Origin: Trabulsiella guamensis ATCC 49490
Lineage (GTDB): Bacteria; Pseudomonadota; Gammaproteobacteria; Enterobacterales; Enterobacteriaceae
Reading direction: 5' to 3'
Length of the DNA: 49,791 bases
Assembly: GCF_000734965.1 (NCBI RefSeq)
Contig: NZ_JMTB01000103.1
Location: 1-49,791 of the forward strand
The notes below the pieces were generated by a model. It had not been told where the DNA came from. It saw nothing but the letters and a program-made list of their open reading frames with translations, and did no database searches. This document shows positions 39,682 to 49,745 of this stretch, piece by piece. Every line of letters starts with the position of its first letter. Position 1 is the first letter of the stretch. A program made the position numbers and the translations under genes.

Positions 39682-40404
39682 TCAGGAAACGTGCTGCAGA
39701 AACTCCTGCAGGCGCTGGCTCGGTGGATTTTTGACTAACACTTGCGGGTCGCCATCTTCCGCGATGCGGCCTTTATCGATGAAAATCAGACGGGAAGCCA
39801 CTTTCTCAGCAAAGCCGATTTCGTGGGTAACGATCACCATCGTCATGCCTTCTTCCGCCAGATCCTGCATCACTTTCAGCACTTCATGACGCAGTTCCGG
39901 ATCCAGTGCTGAAGTCGGCTCATCAAACAGCATCATTTTCGGTTTCACTGCCAGCGCGCGGGCAATGGCGACGCGCTGCTGCTGACCACCGGAAAGCTCC
40001 GACGGATAGTGATGCGCGCGCTCGGCAAGCCCTACTTTCGCCAGCAGCGCTTTCGCCTGTGTTTCCGCAGTGGCTTTGTCCGCGCCACGCACGCGCAGCG
40101 GGCCAAACATGACGTTTTCCAGCGCAGTCAGGTGCGGGAAGAGGTAAAACTGCTGGAATACCATACCGGCTTCCTGGCGAATCAGGCGCTCATCCACTTT
40201 CGGATCGTTTACCTTCAGACCGTCAACGATAAGCTCGCCGCTGGTGATCTCTTCCAGCTTGTTGATGCAGCGCAGCAGCGTGGATTTGCCGGAGCCAGAC
40301 GGGCCGATAATCACGACCACTTCGCCCTGTTTAATGCTCAGATCGATATTATGCAGCACCTGGGTCGGGCCGAAGTGCTTGGAGACGTTTTTAAATTCAA
40401 TCAC
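39682..40404 (-). CDS. glnQ: Glutamine ABC transporter ATPase GlnQ
   Basis: ATP-hydrolysing subunit of the high-affinity glutamine importer GlnHPQ. 240 residues with Walker A GPSGSGKS (34–41), signature [15 protein letters not shown], Walker [14 protein letters not shown] and switch histidine in [13 protein letters not shown]. It overlaps glnP by four bases (ATGA) and is the last gene of the leftward operon. Confidence 0.97.
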   Translation of the reverse strand: MIEFKNVSKHFGPTQVLHNIDLSIKQGEVVVIIGPSGSGKSTLLRCINKLEEITSGELIVDGLKVNDPKVDERLIRQEAGMVFQQFYLFPHLTALENVMFGPLRVRGADKATAETQAKALLAKVGLAERAHHYPSELSGGQQQRVAIARALAVKPKMMLFDEPTSALDPELRHEVLKVMQDLAEEGMTMVIVTHEIGFAEKVASRLIFIDKGRIAEDGDPQVLVKNPPSQRLQEFLQHVS

Positions 40405-41060
40405 AGGATTTTCATCCTTCTTTCAAGACGACGCAGAATAAAGCTCAGCACCAGGGTGATGATCAGATAGAACACGGCGACCGCACTCCAGATTTCCAGG
40501 GCACGGAAGTTACCCGCGATGATCTCCTGGCCCTGACGGGTCAGCTCGGCGACGCCGATAACAATAAAAAGTGAGGTATCTTTAATGCTGATGATCCACT
40601 GGTTGCCGAGCGGCGGCAGCATACGGCGTAGCGCCAGCGGCAGGATCACATGGCGAATGGTTTCGCGGCGGGACAGGCCCAGCGCCAGACCGGCTTCACG
40701 AAAACCTTTATGAATAGACAACACCGCGCCGCGGGTGATTTCCGCGATGTAAGCGCCGGAGTTAATCATGATGGTCACGACAGCCGCGCTGAACGGGTCA
40801 ATACGCAGGTCGGTGAACGCCATCGGCAGGGCGAAGTAGATAAACATCACCTGCACGACGATCGGGGTGCCGCGGATCACTTCGATGAAGACCAGCGCGA
40901 TATGGTTGGATATCCAGCCGCCGAAGCAGCGCGCAAAACCCGCTGCCAGACCGATGATCACGCCGCCAATCAGGCCGACAACGGAGATCAGCAGCGTCAT
41001 TTTGGCGCCTTCCATCAAAAGCGGAATGGCAGGCCAGATGGCACTCCAGTCAAACTGCAT
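40401..41060 (-). CDS. glnP: Glutamine ABC transporter permease GlnP
   Basis: Inner-membrane channel subunit of the glutamine importer, 219 residues with about five helices and the EAA-type motif [24 protein letters not shown] (diagnostic EAGLALGLS). The frame is open to 41123, but ATG at 41060 gives the conserved start [17 protein letters not shown] hairpin separates it from glnH. Confidence 0.96.
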   Translation of the reverse strand: MQFDWSAIWPAIPLLMEGAKMTLLISVVGLIGGVIIGLAAGFARCFGGWISNHIALVFIEVIRGTPIVVQVMFIYFALPMAFTDLRIDPFSAAVVTIMINSGAYIAEITRGAVLSIHKGFREAGLALGLSRRETIRHVILPLALRRMLPPLGNQWIISIKDTSLFIVIGVAELTRQGQEIIAGNFRALEIWSAVAVFYLIITLVLSFILRRLERRMKIL

Positions 41061-41100
41061 GATAAATTCCTGTAAACCGTGGTGAAAAATGAAAAACGTA

Positions 41101-41130
41101 GGCCCGGTAAGCGTAAGCGCCACCGGGCGC
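41101..41130. repeat. REP-type palindrome between glnH and glnP
   Basis: GCCCGGT … CACCGGGC forms an imperfect hairpin (arms 41102–41108 and 41121–41128) with internal GCG-TAAGCGC, the GC-rich REP form common in Enterobacter and Klebsiella. Inside an operon it typically stabilises the upstream (glnH) mRNA, allowing more binding protein than permease. Confidence 0.8.
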
Positions 41131-41153
41131 TACAAACCTGAATTCAGGCAGAA

Positions 41154-41987
<834 letters not shown>

Positions 41988-42042
41988 TTATAACAACAGA
42001 AGCAACCAGCGATGCACGATAACGGGCAGGATTCAGCCTTTA

Positions 42043-42072
42043 TGCACCATTATGGGGCGTTGTTTTGGTGCA
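42043..42072. promoter_or_regulatory. Pair of NtrC sites for glnHp2
   Basis: TGCAC-CATTATG-GGGCG (42043–42059) and a weaker overlapping site ending GGTGCA (42056–42072) are centred about 108 and 121 bases upstream of the inferred start, matching the -109/-122 sites reported for E. coli glnH. NtrC-phosphate bound here would activate glnHPQ under nitrogen limitation. Confidence 0.72.
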
Positions 42073-42183
42073 ATTTTTCCACACCGAAACGGAAGGTGTT
42101 TTTTAACGCAAGAGCCGGTGATAAAACAATCTTTTGTTAACGATTGTGTGAGGAGATTATTACAATTAATTTACTTGGGCGGG

Positions 42184-42216
42184 TTATGGTGCATAAATGT
42201 GCACCATAAATGTGCA
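42184..42216. promoter_or_regulatory. Near-perfect NtrC-like site within a 10-bp inverted repeat
   Basis: TTATGGTGCA-TAAATG-TGCACCATAA is a perfect inverted repeat (42184–42209). Overlapping it, TGCAC-CATAAAT-GTGCA (42200–42216) has the same TGCAC-N7-GTGCA layout as the strong glnA NtrC sites. It lies about 265 bases upstream of the glnH start and directly behind the dps terminator. Its role is not established. Confidence 0.6.
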
Positions 42217-42242
42217 AGCCCCCCACGGCAGTGGAGGGCTTC
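42216..42242 (-). terminator. Terminator of dps
   Basis: An 11-bp stem with one G·U (AAGCCCTCCAC / GTGGGGGGCTT on the minus strand) and a TGCC loop starts 16 bases past the dps stop. The tail is T-poor, so termination may be modest. Confidence 0.7.
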
Positions 42243-42258
42243 ATTCAGGCATGCTGAA

Positions 42259-42786
<528 letters not shown>

Positions 42787-42811
42787 TTATCCCCGATAAT
42801 TAACGGAACTA

Positions 42812-42817
42812 AGTATA
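42812..42817 (-). promoter_or_regulatory. dps promoter -10 element
   Basis: On the minus strand GCTATACTTA contains TATACT preceded by C, the extended form favoured by sigma-S. It lies 50 bases upstream of the dps ATG. No good -35 is present, in keeping with sigma-S or activator dependence. Confidence 0.6.
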
Positions 42818-42892
42818 GCACCGGATCCAGACAGTATGATTCACGCTATACCTATCGGTTTGATAGTGGAAAATGTAGGTTGCTGTCGGAAA

Positions 42893-43780
42893 TTAGCTGA
42901 TATCCACCTCTTTTATCGTACTGCCACCGCGTACTGTTAACGCAGAGCCCATCGACGCTGTCACAATCGCCAGCAGCGCCAGCCACTGAGTCAACGTGAG
43001 CGTTTCGTTGAGGAATATCATGCCGGAGATTGCCGCCAGCGCGGGTTCCATACTCATCAGAGTGCCAAAGGTGCGCGTTGGCAGACGGGTGAGGGCGATC
43101 ATCTCCAGCGAGTAGGGCAGTGCCGTGGAAAGAATGGCAATAGCCAGCCCGAGCGGCAGCAGCGACCAGTGCCAGAGCGCATCGCCGGTCTGCATCACGC
43201 CGATGGGGACAAACACAATCGCGGCGATCAGCGAGCCTGCGGAAACTGTTGCCGCGCCATGCTCTTCACCTACGCGCTGGCCGGTCAGAATGTACACTGC
43301 CCAGCCCGCCCCGGCACCCAGCGCCAGCGCGGCGCCAGGGAGATCAACATGCGCGACCTGCTGGCCCAGTGGCAGCAGAAACCACAGCCCCACCACCGCC
43401 AGCACCACCCAGACAAAATCGACAGCTCGGCGGGAGGCGAACAGGGCGACGGCCAGCGGCCCGGTAAATTCCAGCGCGACAGCGATGCCCAGCGGAATAC
43501 GCTGGATGGAGAGATAAAACAGGTAGTTCATCGCGCCAAGAGACAGCCCGTAAAAGAGCAACGGCAGACGCTTTGCTTTTTCAAAACGCAACCGCCATGG
43601 CTTGAAAACCACCACCAGAATCAGTGTACCCAGCGCCAGTCGCAGCGCGGTGACTCCTGGAGCCCCTACCAGTGGAAACAATGACTTAGCCAGTGATGCG
43701 CCGCTCTGAATGGAGCACATCGCAATGATTATTACCAGAACTGGCAACCAGGCTGGCGTGGTGCGGGACGACCCAGGCAT
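42893..43780 (-). CDS. rhtA: Threonine/homoserine exporter RhtA
   Basis: A ten-helix inner-membrane exporter of the EamA/DMT family that lowers toxic threonine and homoserine; 295 residues as in E. coli. Two internal EamA repeats are visible (~15–145 and ~150–285), with ALEFTGPLAVALFASRR in the first and SMEPALAAISGMIFLNE (diagnostic EPA..A) in the second. It is divergent from ompX. Confidence 0.95.
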   Translation of the reverse strand: MPGSSRTTPAWLPVLVIIIAMCSIQSGASLAKSLFPLVGAPGVTALRLALGTLILVVVFKPWRLRFEKAKRLPLLFYGLSLGAMNYLFYLSIQRIPLGIAVALEFTGPLAVALFASRRAVDFVWVVLAVVGLWFLLPLGQQVAHVDLPGAALALGAGAGWAVYILTGQRVGEEHGAATVSAGSLIAAIVFVPIGVMQTGDALWHWSLLPLGLAIAILSTALPYSLEMIALTRLPTRTFGTLMSMEPALAAISGMIFLNETLTLTQWLALLAIVTASMGSALTVRGGSTIKEVDIS

Positions 43781-44134
43781 CCTTTCTCCTGTCAGTTTTT
43801 GTCAAAGGAAGTAAAACCGTCAGTGTAAATGAATTACCCCGCTGCGGTTTAGCGATTGTTGAAAAAAAAGGGGCCGGAAAGTCGTAAAATACCACCACGC
43901 TGTCGGATTTTTGCGCTACCAAATTAGGATTAATCTGTATGAGGTGCGGGTGTAATGCACGTAATAATGGCGTAATATTCGGTAAATTCGCTGATTTTTG
44001 AAAGGTATAGTCAGTCGTGGAAACGTTTGGTTACATGAAATGACGCCTTAGACAGCGTAAAGTGGAAAGAGTTTCTTAACAATTTTTGATATATTTAAAA
44101 CTTAGGATTTACTTGAAGCACATTTGAGGTGGTT
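43781..44134 (+). other. 354-bp rhtA–ompX gap with the ompX promoter and leader
   Basis: No gene is seen. The last ~130 bases are AT-rich and read like the E. coli ompX upstream region. The GAGGTGG ribosome-binding region before the ompX ATG corresponds to where the sRNA CyaR pairs in E. coli and Salmonella. A palindromic operator is not evident. Confidence 0.6.
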
Positions 44135-44650
44135 ATGAAAAAAATTGCATGTCTTTCAGCACTGGCCGCAGTTCTGGCTGTTTCCGCAGGTTCTGCTGTT
44201 GCAGGTACTTCTACCGTTACTGGTGGTTACGCTCAGAGCGATATGCAGGGCGTTGCTAACAAAACGAACGGTTTCAACCTGAAATATCGTTACGAGTTCG
44301 ACGACAGCAACCCGCTCGGTGTTATCGGTTCCTTTACTTACACTGAAAAAGATCGTACCGAAAACGGCATCTACAACAAAGGCCAGTACTACGGTATCAC
44401 TGCGGGTCCGGCTTACCGCATCAACGACTGGGCAAGCATCTACGGTGTAGTGGGTGTTGGCTACGGTAAATTCCAGGCGAACGACTTCCCAGCTAGCAAG
44501 TCTGACACCAGCGATTACGGCTTCTCCTACGGTGCGGGTCTGCAGTTTAACCCGATCGAGAACGTGGCTCTGGACTTCTCCTACGAGCAGTCTCGTATTC
44601 GTAACGTTGACGTTGGCACCTGGATCGCAGGCGTTGGTTACCGTTTCTAA
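44135..44650 (+). CDS. ompX: Outer-membrane protein OmpX
   Basis: A small eight-stranded beta-barrel of the Ail/OmpX family, 171 residues, linked to adhesion and complement resistance in relatives. The signal peptide is MKKIACLSALAAVLAVSAGS with cleavage at AVA-G (23/24). Alternating barrel strands follow and the C-terminus is GVGYRF with the terminal Phe needed for Bam insertion. ATG at 44135 rather than 44129 gives the native N-terminus. Confidence 0.97.
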   Translation: MKKIACLSALAAVLAVSAGSAVAGTSTVTGGYAQSDMQGVANKTNGFNLKYRYEFDDSNPLGVIGSFTYTEKDRTENGIYNKGQYYGITAGPAYRINDWASIYGVVGVGYGKFQANDFPASKSDTSDYGFSYGAGLQFNPIENVALDFSYEQSRIRNVDVGTWIAGVGYRF

Positions 44651-44667
44651 TCACTTCGGTGATAATA

Positions 44668-44697
44668 AAAAATCCGCCTCATGGGGCGGATTTTTTT
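44668..44697 (+). terminator. Rho-independent terminator of ompX
   Basis: A 9-bp stem AAATCCGCC / GGCGGATTT with a TCATGG loop and a seven-T tail. The upstream A-run makes it able to end the converging opgE transcript too. Confidence 0.93.
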
Positions 44698-44715
44698 ATG
44701 CCTGCGAATCACCGG

Positions 44716-46299
44716 TTAACGGCTGTTGGTGGTGAAAATGTCGGTGCCAAGATGGTTGTAATCCACCTTCTGCAATTTGAAGTTGGTGATATACACCGGA
44801 CCGGCTTTCTGCTCCGAAATAAAGCGATAGCGGGAAGCAATCTCTTTGGCTTTAATGCCTGTCCACTGTGAAAAGAAGCTCAGGAAATCATTCGCGGAAC
44901 GGCGTGCTTTAATGATGCGGTGTGATTTATCGTCGCTGGAAAGCACCATAAACGGTACCTGGAAGTTCTGCTGGAACTTGTCGTCATGGGCCAGGTACTG
45001 CACTTCTTTACCACGCTCTTTAAACGCCAGCCCGTGGTCCGAAAAATAAACCATGGAAAAGCTGTCGCCGGTATTCCGTAGCTGTTCGTACAGTTTACTC
45101 AGCAGGTCGTCGGTTTGCGTCATGGTGTAGAGATAGCACGACGTCTCTCTGGACTGCACAAATTCCGCATATTTCCCCTGCGTCCGATCGCAGGCCTGCG
45201 GGTGCGACCCCATCAGATGCAGCACAATCAATTGTGGCTGTGTGTGCTCGCTGGAAAAAACCTGAGCCGTCATTTTCAACAGCGCGTCATCGCGGGTGTT
45301 TTTATCCGCCTCGAAATCGCCACTTTTCAGAAACTGGACTTCGTCGGCACGTTTCGCGATGCTGGCGATGGCGGTATCGTACTCGCCAATCTGCCCCTGA
45401 TTCGAGAACCACCAGGTCTGGAAACCCGCTCGGTTGGCAAGGGTGACGAAGTTATCCTGATACTGCGGTTTGCCGTCAACGACCCGGTTGAGCGTCAGAC
45501 CGAGCGATTTCTGCGTCGAGCCGCTGGCCGCCACATAATCAGTAAACAGATAACCGTTCACATGACTGGCGAACGGCGTGTTATCCCAGTGACCGCCAAA
45601 CGCGCCGAGCGCGTCGCGGCGCGCGCTTTCGCCAATCACCACTACATAGGTATGATATTTCGGCTTCACCGCCACGATATTCCACGTGTCTTTCATGCCG
45701 GACAGCTCCGCCATCCGCGCTTTTTCGTCAAGCACCTCATGGTTACTGACGATCACGTCTTTCACAAAGCGAAACGCCGGGTACCCGGTATCGATCACTT
45801 TAAACACGCCTCCCCATGCCAGGTTTTGCACGGGCTGGACGAAAAACGTCCCGGCGCAGAAGAGCAGCGCCAGCTTTTCCAGTTTCCCCCACGGCTTGCT
45901 GTCAGTGATTTTGCGGCGCACAGCAATCACGCCAAGGGCGAAAATGAAGACAGCGATAAAATAGCTGTACCACGGGAAGATGGTGAGGATTTCGGTCGAC
46001 TCTTCCATATTGGTGGAGTGCAGCGCCAGCAGGGTATTAAAATTCGGCGCGCCATACGCCTGGGCGAACGGAAAATAGAAGGCGGCGACCAGAGAGCATG
46101 CTCCGATAAACACTTTTTGTACGCGCGGAAATGCACGCCACAACAGATGCAGGACACAGGCAAACGCTACGGTATAGAGCGCACTAAAGGCGTAACCCAG
46201 CGCGAGGTTAATCAGCAGAGATTGCAGAACATAAAAACCTGTCCACGGGCTTAAAGCCACACCGCGGGCAGCGAGTGAATCTTTCAGGGTTAAATTCAT
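44716..46299 (-). CDS. opgE: Phosphoethanolamine transferase OpgE
   Basis: An inner-membrane enzyme of the EptA/MCR superfamily that adds phosphoethanolamine to periplasmic osmoregulated glucans. 527 residues as in E. coli (YbiP): N-terminal membrane helices to ~165, then a sulfatase-like domain. The nucleophile motif is GESARRDALGAFGG, with Ser in the place of the Thr in EptA; FSDHGLAFKERG supplies metal ligands. Window thus holds two enzymes of this superfamily with different acceptors. Upstream gap is 282 bp. Confidence 0.93.
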   Translation of the reverse strand: MNLTLKDSLAARGVALSPWTGFYVLQSLLINLALGYAFSALYTVAFACVLHLLWRAFPRVQKVFIGACSLVAAFYFPFAQAYGAPNFNTLLALHSTNMEESTEILTIFPWYSYFIAVFIFALGVIAVRRKITDSKPWGKLEKLALLFCAGTFFVQPVQNLAWGGVFKVIDTGYPAFRFVKDVIVSNHEVLDEKARMAELSGMKDTWNIVAVKPKYHTYVVVIGESARRDALGAFGGHWDNTPFASHVNGYLFTDYVAASGSTQKSLGLTLNRVVDGKPQYQDNFVTLANRAGFQTWWFSNQGQIGEYDTAIASIAKRADEVQFLKSGDFEADKNTRDDALLKMTAQVFSSEHTQPQLIVLHLMGSHPQACDRTQGKYAEFVQSRETSCYLYTMTQTDDLLSKLYEQLRNTGDSFSMVYFSDHGLAFKERGKEVQYLAHDDKFQQNFQVPFMVLSSDDKSHRIIKARRSANDFLSFFSQWTGIKAKEIASRYRFISEQKAGPVYITNFKLQKVDYNHLGTDIFTTNSR

Positions 46300-46485
46300 A
46301 GGTCACTATCAAAAAAACGCCATGTGCTTCCCCTGGCGTCAAGGGTTAAAACCTGCCGGGATAGTGCGAGAAAAACGAGAAAGGTTCTCAGCTGAATGCC
46401 ATAAGCCATGCAGGGCTGCACGAAGATAGAGCGGTGCTGTGAGAAGGTCAACTACCGGTAAGCAAATGTTTTGCGAGGAAGTCTG

Positions 46486-46514
46486 CAAATCCGTAAAAAA
46501 CAGGCGGATTTTTT
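46486..46514 (+). terminator. Orphan plus-strand terminator-like hairpin
   Basis: AAATCCG … CGGATTT with an 11-base loop is followed by TTT to complete a run of six T's on the plus strand, yet no plus-strand gene precedes it. It may end an unannotated small RNA, or be chance structure. The long loop makes it only moderately convincing. Confidence 0.4.
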
Positions 46515-46546
46515 GATGCTAAGGCCAGTCTGACAGGGGATTGTGA

Positions 46547-46580
46547 CAAAAAAATGAAGCGGCGTACCGCGACGCCGCTT
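46547..46580 (-). terminator. Terminator of mntS
   Basis: A 9-bp stem AAGCGGCGT / ACGCCGCTT (46557–46565, 46572–46580) followed on the minus strand by CA and seven T's. It begins two bases past the mntS stop. T's also follow on the plus side. Confidence 0.88.
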
Positions 46581-46581
46581 T

Positions 46582-46707
46582 TTAGTGAGAAGGTTTATCC
46601 TGTTGCGGTTTGTTGTTGATGTAGTCACACAACATGTTCAGCAGCATCAACCGGACTTTAAAAGGAGAGTGGGTAAACACGCGTAAGCACCTCTTGAATT
46701 CATTCAT
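46582..46707 (-). CDS. mntS: Small manganese-regulated protein MntS
   Basis: A 41-residue ORF, starting MNEFKRCLRVFTHSPFKVRL and ending QQDKPSH, that matches E. coli MntS (42 residues, encoded by the transcript first named RybA). MntS raises the available manganese pool when the metal is scarce, at least partly by blocking the MntP exporter, and is repressed by MntR with manganese. A GGGAGG ribosome-binding site precedes the ATG, and an MntR-type box lies about 60 bases upstream. A terminator follows directly. Confidence 0.92.
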   Translation of the reverse strand: MNEFKRCLRVFTHSPFKVRLMLLNMLCDYINNKPQQDKPSH

Positions 46708-46767
46708 GGCAGCCTCCCGGGACCTGTGGCTTCTTCAGTCCATGAAGAATGTCTGTCTTATATACAG

Positions 46768-46785
46768 ATATAGCACAGGCTATAT
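46768..46785. promoter_or_regulatory. MntR box between mntS and mntR
   Basis: ATATAGC-ACAG-GCTATAT is a perfect 7-bp inverted repeat with a 4-base spacer, in line with enterobacterial MntR sites (…ATAGC-N4-GCTAT…). Its place upstream of mntS fits manganese-dependent repression of mntS. A weaker related element, ATAGC-TATG-GCTAA, overlaps its right side at 46789–46802. Confidence 0.85.
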
Positions 46786-46892
46786 TGTATAGCTATGGCT
46801 AACACGTTAAATTTTTGTGCTATGGGCGCGATCCTATACAATGGGGCTTCTTTATCTAATGCTTTGACGCGTTGCATGAATGAGGAAGCACA

Positions 46893-47366
46893 ATGAGTCG
46901 TCGCGAGGGGCCGCCAGTGAAGAAAAAAGTTAAGCATCTGGTGAATGTGGAAGAGCACGTCGAAGCTTTTCGCCAGGTGCGCGAGGCGCATCGTCGCGAG
47001 CTGATTGATGACTATGTCGAACTGATCTCCGATTTGATCCGTGAAGTGGGGGAAGCCCGGCAGGTCGACATGGCCGCCCGGCTTGGCGTGTCGCAGCCGA
47101 CTGTCGCAAAAATGCTCAAGCGGCTGGCGAGCGTCGGGCTGATTGAACAGATCCCATGGCGCGGCGTGTTTCTGACCGCCGAAGGGGAACGGCTGGCGGA
47201 AGAGAGCCGCATCCGTCACCATATCGTTGAAAACTTCCTGCTGGTGCTTGGCGTCAGCCCGGAAATTGCCCGTCGCGATGCGGAAGGCATCGAACACCAT
47301 GTCAGTCAGGAAACCCTCGACGTGTTTCACCAGTTTACCCTCAGTCAGGGGCAACGCTCTGAATGA
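46893..47366 (+). CDS. mntR: Manganese-responsive regulator MntR
   Basis: A 157-residue DtxR-family regulator that, with Mn(II), represses mntH and mntS and activates mntP in E. coli. The winged helix ([21 protein letters not shown], ~59–80, given in part) and metal-binding/dimer region ([19 protein letters not shown]) are intact. N-terminal basic extension ([12 protein letters not shown]) is typical of the enterobacterial form. It overlaps ybiR by four bases (ATGA). Confidence 0.96.
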   Translation: MSRREGPPVKKKVKHLVNVEEHVEAFRQVREAHRRELIDDYVELISDLIREVGEARQVDMAARLGVSQPTVAKMLKRLASVGLIEQIPWRGVFLTAEGERLAEESRIRHHIVENFLLVLGVSPEIARRDAEGIEHHVSQETLDVFHQFTLSQGQRSE

Positions 47367-48472
47367 ATCTGCCGTTCTTGCACGCGCTGGCGCGTGATCG
47401 ATTCCTGCACCTGCTGATCATTATCGGCCTCCTGTTAAGTTTTCTGGTTCCTTTCGCCCCGCAAAAATGGCCTGCCGCCATTGACTGGCACACCATTATT
47501 ACCCTCAGCGGTCTGATGCTGCTCACCAAAGGGGTGGAGCAGAGCGGTTATTTTGATGTGCTCGGGCGAAAAATGGCGCGCCGGTTTGTCACCGAACGGC
47601 AAATCGCCTTCTTTATGGTGCTCGCCGCAGCACTGTTGTCGACCTTTTTAACCAACGATGTCGCGCTGTTTATCATCGTGCCGCTTACCCTGACGCTGAA
47701 AAAGTGGTGCGCAATTCCGGTTAATCGGCTGATTATCTTTGAAGCGCTGGCAGTCAATGCCGGTTCGCTGCTGACGCCCATTGGAAATCCGCAAAACATC
47801 CTGTTATGGGGGCGCTCCGGTCTTTCTTTCACCGCGTTTATCGGCCAGATGTTTCCGCTGGCGCTGGCGATGATGCTGACGCTGCTGGTGCTGTGCTGGT
47901 TCTGTTTCCCGGCAAAAACGCTGGTCTTTCAGAGCAGCGATCGCACGCCGCAGTGGTCGCCGGTTTTAGTCTGGGGCTGCCTGGCGTTTTACCTGGTCTT
48001 TCTGGTGGCGCTGGAGCTGAAGCTGGAACTGTGGGGACTGGCGCTAATTGCGGCAGGGTTCCTGGTACTGGCAAAGCGCGTGGTGCTGAGCGTTGACTGG
48101 TCGCTGCTGCTGGTGTTTATGGCGATGTTCATTGATGTCCATCTCCTGACGCAGCTTCCCGCGCTGCATCATCTTCTCACCGGCGTCGGTAAATTCTCTG
48201 ATGGCGGTCTGTGGCTGACCGCCATCGGCCTGTCGCAATTTATCAGCAACGTACCGTCTACCATTCTGTTGCTGAATTACGTCCCTCCGTCGATGCTGCT
48301 CGCCTGGGCGGTAAACGTTGGCGGGTTTGGATTATTACCCGGATCGCTCGCCAATCTCATTGCATTACGAATGGCCAATGATCGCCGCATCTGGTGGCGT
48401 TTTCACCTCTATTCACTGCCGGTTTTACTCTGGGCGGGCGTCGTCGGTTATTTGTTGCTGCGTCTCAGATAA
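47363..48472 (+). CDS. ybiR: ArsB/NhaD-type anion transporter YbiR
   Basis: A 369-residue multi-pass membrane protein of the ion-transporter (CitMHS/ArsB) superfamily with about ten helices. [14 protein letters not shown] and [18 protein letters not shown] (the repeated hairpin motifs of the family) and [13 protein letters not shown] are present. The substrate is unknown. Translational coupling with mntR suggests a metal- or manganese-linked role, which is inference from position only. Confidence 0.92.
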   Translation: MNLPFLHALARDRFLHLLIIIGLLLSFLVPFAPQKWPAAIDWHTIITLSGLMLLTKGVEQSGYFDVLGRKMARRFVTERQIAFFMVLAAALLSTFLTNDVALFIIVPLTLTLKKWCAIPVNRLIIFEALAVNAGSLLTPIGNPQNILLWGRSGLSFTAFIGQMFPLALAMMLTLLVLCWFCFPAKTLVFQSSDRTPQWSPVLVWGCLAFYLVFLVALELKLELWGLALIAAGFLVLAKRVVLSVDWSLLLVFMAMFIDVHLLTQLPALHHLLTGVGKFSDGGLWLTAIGLSQFISNVPSTILLLNYVPPSMLLAWAVNVGGFGLLPGSLANLIALRMANDRRIWWRFHLYSLPVLLWAGVVGYLLLRLR

Positions 48473-48573
48473 AGAGAATCAGGCAAGAAACGGGCAGAAT
48501 TGCCCCATTCGCAAACAGCTGTCGCTGGCTATAACTATAGGGCACTCGCATCATTCAATTCGAGGAGACTCCT

Positions 48574-49614
48574 GTGAGATACCAGAAACTAGGCAATACC
48601 GGGTTGTTTGTGTCTGAACTGTGCCTTGGCACCATGACATTCGGTGGTGAAGGCGGCATGTGGGGCAAGATTGGCCAGTTGCGTCAGGCAGAAGCCGAAC
48701 AACTGGTGGGCAGCGCGCTGGATGCGGGCATTAACTTCATCGATACCGCCAACGTCTATTCCGAAGGACGTTCGGAGGAGATCACCGGTCAGGCGCTGAA
48801 AAATCTGAAAGTGCCACGCGAAAACGTGGTGGTGGCGACTAAAGTGTTTGGCGAAACCGGCACGGCGGGCGTTAACTCGCGCGGCAGCTCGCGTTATCAC
48901 ATCATCAACAGCGTCAAAGAGAGTCTGCGTCGTTTGCAGCTCGATCACCTCGATCTCTACCAGTTACACGGGTTTGATCCGGCAACGCCGATGGAAGAGA
49001 CGCTCCGCGCGCTGGACAGCCTTGTACAGCAGGGCCACGTACGCTACGTCGGCGTTTCGAACTGGGCGGCATGGCAAATCATGAAAGCACTGGGCATTTC
49101 CGACAAACTTGGACTGGCACGCTTTGTGTCGTTGCAGGCGTATTACACCATCGCCGGGCGCGACTTAGAACGTGAGCTGGTGCCGATGATGCAAAGCGAA
49201 GGCGTCGGTCTGATGGTCTGGAGCCCGCTGGCGGGCGGTCTGCTGAGCGGTAAATATGACCGCAACGGGCAGAGCGAAAGCGGCGGTCGTCGGCAGGAAT
49301 TTGACTTCCCGCCGGTGAATAAAGACCGTGCATTTGACTGCGTGGACGTGATGCGCACCATCGCGCAAAACAAAGGTGTTTCCGTCGCGCAGATTGCCCT
49401 TGCCTGGCTGTTGCATCAGCCAGTGGTCAGCAGCGTGATTATCGGCGCTAAACGCGCGGATCAGTTACAGGATAACCTGGCGGCGACTGACATTCGCTTC
49501 ACGGCCGAAGAGTTGCAACGACTGAATGACGTCAGCGAACTGCCGCGTGAATACCCTGGCTGGATGCTTGAACGTCAGGGGGAATATCGCCGAAATCAAC
49601 TGGCATCAAAATAA
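48574..49614 (+). CDS. Aldo/keto reductase
   Basis: A 346-residue NADPH-dependent oxidoreductase. The catalytic tetrad is Asp57 and Tyr62 (IDTANVYSEGRSEE), Lys90 (ATKVFGE) and His132 (YQLHGFDP). The cofactor phosphate-binding segment is IIGAKRADQLQDNL near the C-terminus. It is of the AKR class often annotated as YakC-like; substrate unknown. The start is GTG at 48574 with GAGGAG seven bases upstream. In E. coli K-12 ybiR is followed by ldtB, so this gene is an insertion at, or replacement of, that position. Confidence 0.9.
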   Translation: MRYQKLGNTGLFVSELCLGTMTFGGEGGMWGKIGQLRQAEAEQLVGSALDAGINFIDTANVYSEGRSEEITGQALKNLKVPRENVVVATKVFGETGTAGVNSRGSSRYHIINSVKESLRRLQLDHLDLYQLHGFDPATPMEETLRALDSLVQQGHVRYVGVSNWAAWQIMKALGISDKLGLARFVSLQAYYTIAGRDLERELVPMMQSEGVGLMVWSPLAGGLLSGKYDRNGQSESGGRRQEFDFPPVNKDRAFDCVDVMRTIAQNKGVSVAQIALAWLLHQPVVSSVIIGAKRADQLQDNLAATDIRFTAEELQRLNDVSELPREYPGWMLERQGEYRRNQLASK

Positions 49615-49711
49615 TTGTTATATTCACCGAAATTATGGGTGAAATAAAAACAACGAATTTACTGATGAATTAAGTATTTCTAAAAAAGGTTTGTAAATAA
49701 TATAATCTTTT

Positions 49712-49745
49712 ATAACCCACTGTAACATAGTGGGTTATTTTATTT
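49712..49745 (+). terminator. Rho-independent terminator after the aldo/keto reductase gene
   Basis: A perfect 10-bp stem ATAACCCACT / AGTGGGTTAT with a 7-base loop, followed by TTTATTT, lies about 100 bases past the stop. The stem is A/T-closed on both sides, so it may serve a converging gene beyond the window as well. Confidence 0.85.

Larger units (their letters stand above)
46300..46581. other. opgE–mntS gap with two hairpins
   Basis: A 282-bp stretch without a recognisable gene. It should contain the opgE promoter (a TTGACG -35 candidate is on the minus strand near 46345). A terminator-like hairpin with T's on the plus strand lies at 46486–46514, and the mntS terminator at 46547–46580. 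Confidence 0.55.

Noticed and set aside
45115-46254. 379-codon plus-strand ORF opposite opgE
   Set aside because: Antisense shadow; opgE on the other strand is full length with catalytic motifs.
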